A DNA stretch of 64,000 nt from Heliocidaris erythrogramma (taxonomy: Eukaryota > Echinodermata > Echinoidea > Camarodonta > Echinometridae), in contig CM046870.1 of the NCBI GenBank assembly GCA_025617745.1, forward strand, positions 3,663,285-3,727,284, written 5' to 3'. Shown in pieces: positions 58,284 through 64,000 of this stretch. How positions within the stretch are numbered: position 1 is the first letter of the stretch; each line of letters opens with the position of its first letter. The notes under the pieces were generated by a model. The model saw only the letters and a program-made list of their open reading frames with translations. It ran no database searches and was not told the origin of the DNA. The translations under genes and the position numbers were made by a program.

Positions 58284-59423
58284 GTGGTGCTGGAGATTCA
58301 TTAGCGGAGGTGGGGCAGCAGTGCTACTGCCTGGAGGTGGTGGGGATGGACCAGAGTCGTTATCGGATTCATTGTCTGGAGGGGGTGGAGATGGACCTAA
58401 GTCGTTACCAGATCCTTCACCTGGAGGTGGTCGAGATGGACCTGAGTTGTTACCGGATCCTTCCCCTGGAGGTGGTCGAGATGGACCTGAGCTGTTACCG
58501 GATCCTTCACCTGGAGGTGGTCGAGATGGACCCGAGTTGTTACCGGATTTTTCGCCTGGAGGGGATGGAGATGGACCAGAGTCGTCACTGGATTCTTCGC
58601 CTTCAGGTGGTGGAGACTGGCCAGAGCGCTTGACAATTATGTCTATAAGCTGTGAGGGGTTACCGGTGCCGTTATCTGGTCTTGGTGCTGGAGGAGGTCC
58701 TGTACCTGGAGGTGGTCGAGATGGACCTGGGTTGTTACCGGATCCTTCCCCTGGAGGTGGTCGAGATGGACCTGAGTTGTTACCGGATCCTTCACCTGGA
58801 GGTGGTCGAGATGGACCCGAGTTGTTACCGGATCTTTCGCCTGGAGGGGATGGAGATGGACCAGAGTCGTCACTGGATTCTTCGCCTTCAGGTGGTGGAG
58901 ACTGGCCAGAGCGCTTGACAATTATGTCTATAAGCTGTGAGGGGTTACCGGTGCCGTTATCTGGTCTTGGTGCTGGAGGAGGTCCTGTGCCGTTGATAGG
59001 CTGTGGGGGTTGCCGGTGCCATTACCCGGTCTTGGTGATGGAGGAGGTCCTGTGCTGTTGATAGGCTGTGGGGGTTACCGGAGCCATTACCCGGTCTTGG
59101 TGATGGAGGAGGTCCTGGTCTGTTGATAGGCTGTGGGGGTTACCGGAGGACGCGGTGGACGACCACCAGATGCTAAACAGATTTTCACGGACATAAAAAG
59201 AAGAACCAATGCAGTGTTATATAGAAAGGTAAAAGTATCATAACGAAAATTATCATCTCTTATAACCCTACAAGGGTGAGTGCGAGCAATGTTCTTAAAA
59301 TATTCACTTTTGAAAATAAAGCACCTTTGCAGGTTAGTCAACCGTGTTGAAATATACATACTTACGAGCTTGTGCCGCACAAATAGCAGCGAGGACCAGG
59401 ATGGCCAAAAGTCCGCTGAACAT
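58284..59423 (-). pseudogene. secreted proline-rich N-glyc-repeat protein, copy B
   Basis: Exon 1 (to 59,366), a 193-bp intron (59,173-59,365) and exon 2 (58,284-59,172) keep the same splice sites as copy A. The original ATG is destroyed (ATGGCAAGC becomes ATTAGGCAAGC). The next in-frame Met, MFSGLLAILVLAAICAAQA at 59,423, could still give a signal peptide. After the splice the frame reads SGGRPPRPPVTPTAYQQ and soon meets a stop, because small indels in the G-rich linker shift it. The repeat part itself encodes PPPGEGSGNNSGPSR-like units, fewer than in A, with a 285-bp in-frame duplication. Probably a non-functional sister of 32,343-33,623. Confidence 0.75.
58420..58990 (-). repeat. 285-bp tandem duplication in copy B exon 2
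   Basis: Two copies 285 bp apart (CCAGAGCGCTTGACAATTAT at 58,621 and 58,906), almost identical. Each carries several 45-bp repeats plus the unique dibasic-site segment. 285 is 95 codons, so the frame of the repeat is preserved. Confidence 0.85.
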
Positions 59424-59542
59424 AATTCGGCTTGCCTAATGGCTGATGATATCAGCTCAGAGTCAGCCAATTCATGTGCGTTGCTTGTGATCAGTATCTG
59501 GAAGGACACTGAATTATGGCCTTCATGATGCTACCAGTCCTC

Positions 59543-59550
59543 TTTATATA
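59543..59550 (-). promoter_or_regulatory. TATA box of repeat gene, copy B
   Basis: TATATAAA on the minus strand at the position equivalent to 33,724-33,731, in a conserved promoter block. Confidence 0.65.
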
Positions 59551-59816
59551 CATTTTCAAACCCGAAGATGTTAAGGTTAGGTACAATATAAGTTACATAA
59601 ATTCTGAGTTTACTATGCGTTTGATTTCAAGGCAGAGTGTTTAAACAAACCACTGATGTCCATGTCTGATAGACTTCCTGAATCATAACACCTTACCATC
59701 CCTTCTATCTTTTGCTTAATAAATCAATGTTTCTGATTACTGTCCATATGTTGGTGTTCTGTTTGACTGTATGTTCTAAAGTATTTTATATCATTTGTAT
59801 TGGAGTCGTGTGCTTT

Positions 59817-60703
59817 ATGTTGGAATGTAAGATAATTCGCTTTAATAAAGTTCATCTTTTTGTTCTGTAATAGTCACACAATTAAGTTTGAACTCATTCA
59901 CATCGACCAGACCAACACTAGAAGCACAGTATATGTAGATTGAGCACATTACCCCTAATGGATAAGAGTTTGTCGATTATCGATCTGTGAGGAATCGATT
60001 TGGTGTTAGAGGGGGTCATGAGCAGTAGAAAGTTCAAAAGTAATCTTCAGTTCTTATAAAGGCAAAATTTTTTTCTCCATTGAAACTTACTCAAGAAGTC
60101 AAATAATGATATCTACCGAACAATTTCGATAGGAAACTGTCTCGAATGGGTGGGTTGCGGGAGCGGGATGGGAGCGGGAACGGGCACACCCTTTCGAGAC
60201 AAGCCCCCCGGTTATCTCGAATGGACGCGTTCCCAGCGAGAAGTTCAATGAACGCGCCACTTCGAGACATCCGTGGGGGGGGGGGGGGGGCTTTCCTCGA
60301 ATGGGTGTGTTGAGTAGACTTTTGCAACAGACGTTTTAGAAATTTTTGAAAAATATACTCTTGCTGTTTTTTTTTTTTCGTTTTTCTTTTGTCTAAGATT
60401 TAAAAAAAAAGCTTTCGACAAGGAAATCATTATTTGTGCAAAAAAAATAGGAGAATTGAATAATTATGCATTAAAACACAAGGGGACGAAAGGGCAAGTG
60501 GCGTAGCTAGGATTTTTGTATTTATTTATTATTATTTTTGTTTGGCGTGACCTGGGCCCCGTAACATAAAGAGTGTTTAGCTGATATCGCTGAAAGCATG
60601 ACTGGAAAAATGAGGTAAGTACCAATAACAACATTCAATAGGCAGGCCCACTATGTTTAACAACAGTATTAATTGCAAGCATGTTGTTATTGGTTGGCCT
60701 TAT
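59817..60703. other. intergenic
   Basis: No gene. TCTCGAATGG and CCTCGAATGG motifs recur at about 60,131-60,305. A poly-G run lies at about 60,275-60,291, and an isolated MITE end, GGGCCCCGTAACATAAAGAG, at 60,554-60,573. Confidence 0.55.
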
Positions 60704-60812
60704 CAGGGGCGGATCCAAGATTTAGTAAAAGAGGGGGCACAAAAATGAAAGTTTGTGAAAAGGTAGACCCGTATTTTTTTGGTCTCGCCAGCTTCTCGAA
60801 AAGTCGCTCAGT

Positions 60813-60843
<31 letters not shown>

Positions 60844-61096
60844 AATCACGTCAAGGGACGAAAAAAAAAATTTCGCCAAACCTTCAAAAATCGCTTAGTA
60901 AGGGGGTTATGGGGTCCAGTTTCCCTCCATAATTCCCTGACAAGCGAAAAAAAAAAAAAAAAAAAAGGTCTTCACTCTAAAAGGGGGGGGGGGGGGCACA
61001 ATCGCAAAAATGGCGGATCGTCTATGGTAAAAATTCATACTTCTCTTCCAAAAGGGGGGCACGGGCCGGCTGTGCCCCCACCTGGATCCGCCAATG
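60704..61096 (+). mobile_element. hAT-like MITE, complete, 8-bp TSD
   Basis: Ends CAGGGGCGGATCCAAGA and (inverted) CATTGGCGGATCCAGG. The exact 8-bp duplication GGCCTTAT flanks both sides (60,696-60,703 and 61,097-61,104), the hAT hallmark. Long G-runs inside (about 60,815-60,842 and 60,980-60,994). Non-coding; truncated relatives at 5,984 and 8,328. Confidence 0.88.
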
Positions 61097-61104
61097 GGCC
61101 TTAT

Positions 61105-61430
61105 AATAGCTTGGAAAAAAATCCGGCCCCTATTTTGTGGGTTTGCCCAAGTGTGTTAAGAAATAGGAGACATGGGTCATAATAATACCATCATAACAAA
61201 TACACAATTAGTTTTACAAGCACAATGAAATTTGCATCGTCCAAGTCAGAAAAAAATTCTGCCGTACACAACCCACCGGGCAAGCAACGCGAGGTCTGTC
61301 GGAGATCACGGGCGAAGGACCCTTGGTTGTTCCGTCAGCGTGTGCTTCTTGCCACTGAAACAGGGTTGCGCGATAGGATAAAAAGGCGTCTTAATTCCGG
61401 TAAAATATCAGCTTTCATCTTTATACCCTG
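61105..61430. other. spacer before satellite array
   Basis: No gene supported; a plus frame at 61,225-61,431 (KFASSKSEKNSAVHNPPGKQ...) is Ser/Lys-rich without domain or splice evidence. Confidence 0.5.
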
Positions 61431-61439
61431 ATAGCAGAC

Positions 61440-64000
61440 GGACGTCTTAAATACGTCGTATATTGGTCGTATTCTGGTCAACTGGTCATACGTCGTATGA
61501 ACGACGTTATCACGACGTCTTCGTGACGTCTTTCTAAGACGAGTATGTATTGTCTTATTTGGATGACTAGTTTATGACGTGATTTTGTCGTCAATTATTT
61601 ACCACTTATATGAAGGATTTTTCAAGAACAAAAACGACGTAATTATTACGTCACTTCATTGCCAGCTCACGACCAGTTACGAATTGCATCATCCATGACC
61701 ATTTCTTGACGTGATTTTGACGTCAATTATTTACCACTTATAAACGATTATTCAAGACCCCAAAAAGACGTAATTATCAGGTCACTTCATTGCCATCTCA
61801 CGACCAGTTAAGAATTGCACTATCCATGACTAGTTCATGACGTGATTTTGACGTCAATTATTTACCACTTATTTGAACGATTATTCAAGACCAAAAGACG
61901 ACGTAATTATTACGTCACTTCATTGCCAACTCACGACCAATTAAGAATCGCACTATCCATTACTATTTCATGACGTGATTTTGACGTCAATTATTTACCA
62001 CTTATATGAACGATTATTCAAGACCAAAAAAAACGACGTAATTATTACGTGACTTCATTTCCAACTCACGACCAGCTAAGAATGACTATTTCATGACGTG
62101 ATTTTGACGTCAGTTATTTTCCACTTATATGAACTATTCAAGACCAAAAACGACGTAATTATTACGTCACTTTATTGCCAACTCACGACCAGCTACGAAT
62201 GACTAGTTCACGACCTGATTTTGACGTCAAGTATTTACCACTTGTTTAACGATTATTCAAGACCAAAAACCGACGTAATTATTGCGTGACTTCAATTCCA
62301 ACTCACGACCAGCTATGAATGACTAGTTCATGACGTGATTTTGACGTCACTTATTTACCACTTATGAACGATTATTCAAGACCAAAAGACGACGTAATTA
62401 TTACGCACTATCCATTACTATTTCATGACGTGGTTTTGACGTCAATTATTTACCACTTATATGAACGATTATTCAAGACCAAAAAACGACGTAATTATTA
62501 CGTCACTTCATTTCCAACTCACGGCCAGCTACGAATGCCTAGTTCATGACATGATTTCGACCTCAAGTATTTACCAACTGTTTAACGATTATTCAAGACC
62601 AAAAAAAAGACGTTAATATTATGTGACTTCAATTCCAACTCACGATCAGCTAAGAATGACTAGTTCATGACGTGATTTTGACGTCAGTTATTTTCCACTT
62701 ATATGAACAATTTAAGACCAAAAAACGACGTAATTATTACGTCACTTCATTTCCAACTCACGGCCAGCTACGAATGCCTAGTTCATGACGTGATTTCGAC
62801 GTCAAGTATTTACCACCTGTTTAACGATTATTCAAGACCAAAAATAGACGTTAATATTATGTGACTTCAATTCCAACTCACGATCAGCTAAGAGTGACTA
62901 GTTCATGACGTGATTTTGACGTCAGTTATTTTCCACTTATATGAACAATTTAAGACCCAAAAACGACGTAATTATTACGTCACTTCATTGCAAGCTGACG
63001 ATCAGCTATTTCACCATCCATGACTAATCCCTGACGTAATGTTGACGTCAATTATTTACCACTTACGAACGATTATTCGAAACCAAAAACGACGCAGTTA
63101 TCACGTCATGTCATTGCCAACCCACGACCAGTTAAGAATCGCACTATCCATTACTATTTCATGACGTGATTTTAGCGTAAATTATTTACCACTTCCATGA
63201 ACGATTATTCAAGACCAAAAAACGACGTAATTATTACGTGACTTCAATTCCAACTCACGACCAGCTAAGAATGACTAGTTCATGACGTGATTTTGACGTC
63301 AATTATTTACCACTTATGAACGATTATTCAAGACCAAAAGACGACGTAATTATTACGCACCATCCATTACTATTTCATGACGTGGTTTTGACGTCAATTA
63401 TTTACCACTTATATGAACGATTATTCAAGACCAAAAAACGACGTAATTATTACGTGACTTCATTTCCAACTCACAGCCAGCTACGAATGACTAGTTCATG
63501 ACGTGATTTTGACGTCAAGTATTTACCACTTGTTTAACGCTTATTCAAGACCAAAAATCGACGTTAATATTACGTGACTTCTATTCCAACTCACATGACG
63601 TGATTTTGACGTCAGTTATTTTCCACTTATATGAACAATTCAAGACCTATTAAAAAACGACGTAATTATAACGTCACTTCATTGCCAACTCACGACCAGC
63701 TAAGAATGACTAGTTCATGACGTGATTTTGACGTCAATTATTTACCACTAGTTTAACGATTATTCAAGACCAAAAATCGACGTTAATATTACGTGACTTC
63801 AATTCCAACTCACGACCAGCTAAGAATGCCTAGTTCACGACGTGATTTTGACGTCAAGTATTTACCACTTATATGAACAATTCAATACCAAAAAACGACG
63901 TAATTATTACGTGACTTAAATTCCAACTCACGACCAGCTAAGGATGACTAGTTCATGACGTGATTTGGACGTCAGTTATTTTCCACTTATATGAACAATT
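61440..64000 (+). repeat. CRE-motif satellite array, ~116-bp units
   Basis: About 21 units from about 61,560 to the window end, most between 95 and 135 bp. Each holds CATGACGTGATTTTGACGTC, then ATTTACCACTTATATGAACG, ATTATTCAAGACCAAAA, CGACGTAATTATTACGT and CCAACTCACGACCAGCTAAG. The blocks at 62,364 and 63,316 are nearly identical over at least 185 bp, implying a higher-order period of about 952 bp. The opening (61,440-61,560) is a CGTC/GACG-rich non-repeat, perhaps the edge of a larger element. No gene. Confidence 0.88.

Larger units (their letters stand above)
40141..59816. repeat. segmental duplication, unit B (expanded)
   Basis: Second copy of unit A, same order and orientation. Extra DNA relative to A: about 42,443-54,065, containing the DIRS element, a 127-bp tandem duplication and a 1.65-kb TIR element; and about 55,640-57,675. 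Short matches to A's junction survive inside the extra DNA (GATTGGTTAGTTAATTC at 43,503 and CCACGATTGCTTGATTGATT at 51,209). A therefore probably lost intervening DNA. Confidence 0.85.

Noticed and set aside
58310-59061. Plus-strand frames over copy B of the repeat gene
   Set aside because: Same repeat-driven shadow effect as in copy A.
60673-61182. 169-codon Gly/Lys-rich plus frame
   Set aside because: Lies over the hAT-like MITE and its homopolymer runs.
61440-64000. CRISPR-like array or coding repeats
   Set aside because: Units are contiguous satellite copies without unique spacers, and this is animal DNA. The two similar 61-codon frames are the same satellite block repeated.

Overview
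The window is animal genomic DNA: AT-rich and intron-bearing, crowded with short DNA-transposon relics, microsatellites and one DIRS-type retrotransposon. A marine deuterostome, most likely a sea urchin, fits best. Grounds: a DIRS element, a C-type lectin exon, frequent CTAGGCCTAG-type intergenic runs, the dispersed ATGCCTCCG repeat, and hAT-like MITEs beginning CAGGGGCGG. This is inference from style; no host gene was identified to species. Real coding sequence is sparse and lies in short exons, and most open frames are chance or repeat-driven.

Layout. 1-9,200: intergenic DNA with one candidate first exon (2,808-2,922), a MITE (3,004-3,636) and a 1.3 kb fold-back element (4,142-5,448). 9,220-11,604: a minus-strand leucine-rich-repeat gene whose exons carry frame problems. 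12,700-14,350: a GCGAT-rich element next to a second fold-back. 15,578-17,246: a candidate plus-strand first exon and an unrelated-looking terminal exon, with two copies of the ATGCCTCCG repeat. 17,400-28,000: mainly repeats (palindromic MITEs, a tRNA-derived SINE, a TA-flanked MITE, a 0.7 kb TIR element) and one clean internal exon at 26,321-26,434.

28,058-59,816 is the most interesting part. A locus holding a C-type lectin exon (+) and a secreted, proline-rich, 45-bp-repeat protein gene (-) is present twice: unit A about 28,058-33,992, cut by a 500-N gap, and unit B about 40,141-59,816. Unit A's repeat gene looks intact: TATA box, signal-peptide exon, 195-bp intron and 15 tandem repeats, most with an N-glycosylation sequon. 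Unit B's copy has lost its first ATG, is frameshifted and has a 285-bp internal duplication. Each lectin copy is broken in a different way. Between the units lie long palindromes, two tandem tRNA genes with different anticodons (UCU and UUU), and a TTAA-flanked MITE. Unit B also holds a DIRS retrotransposon (43,670-49,829) with its inverted repeats and internal complementary region preserved.

59,830-64,000 holds a hAT-type MITE with a perfect 8-bp target duplication, then a tandem array of about 116-bp units, most with the palindrome TGACGTCA, running off the window end.

Functionally, the duplicated lectin and repeat-protein locus looks like a fast-evolving secreted or surface-protein cluster. 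An immune-effector or biomineral-matrix role is possible but unproven.
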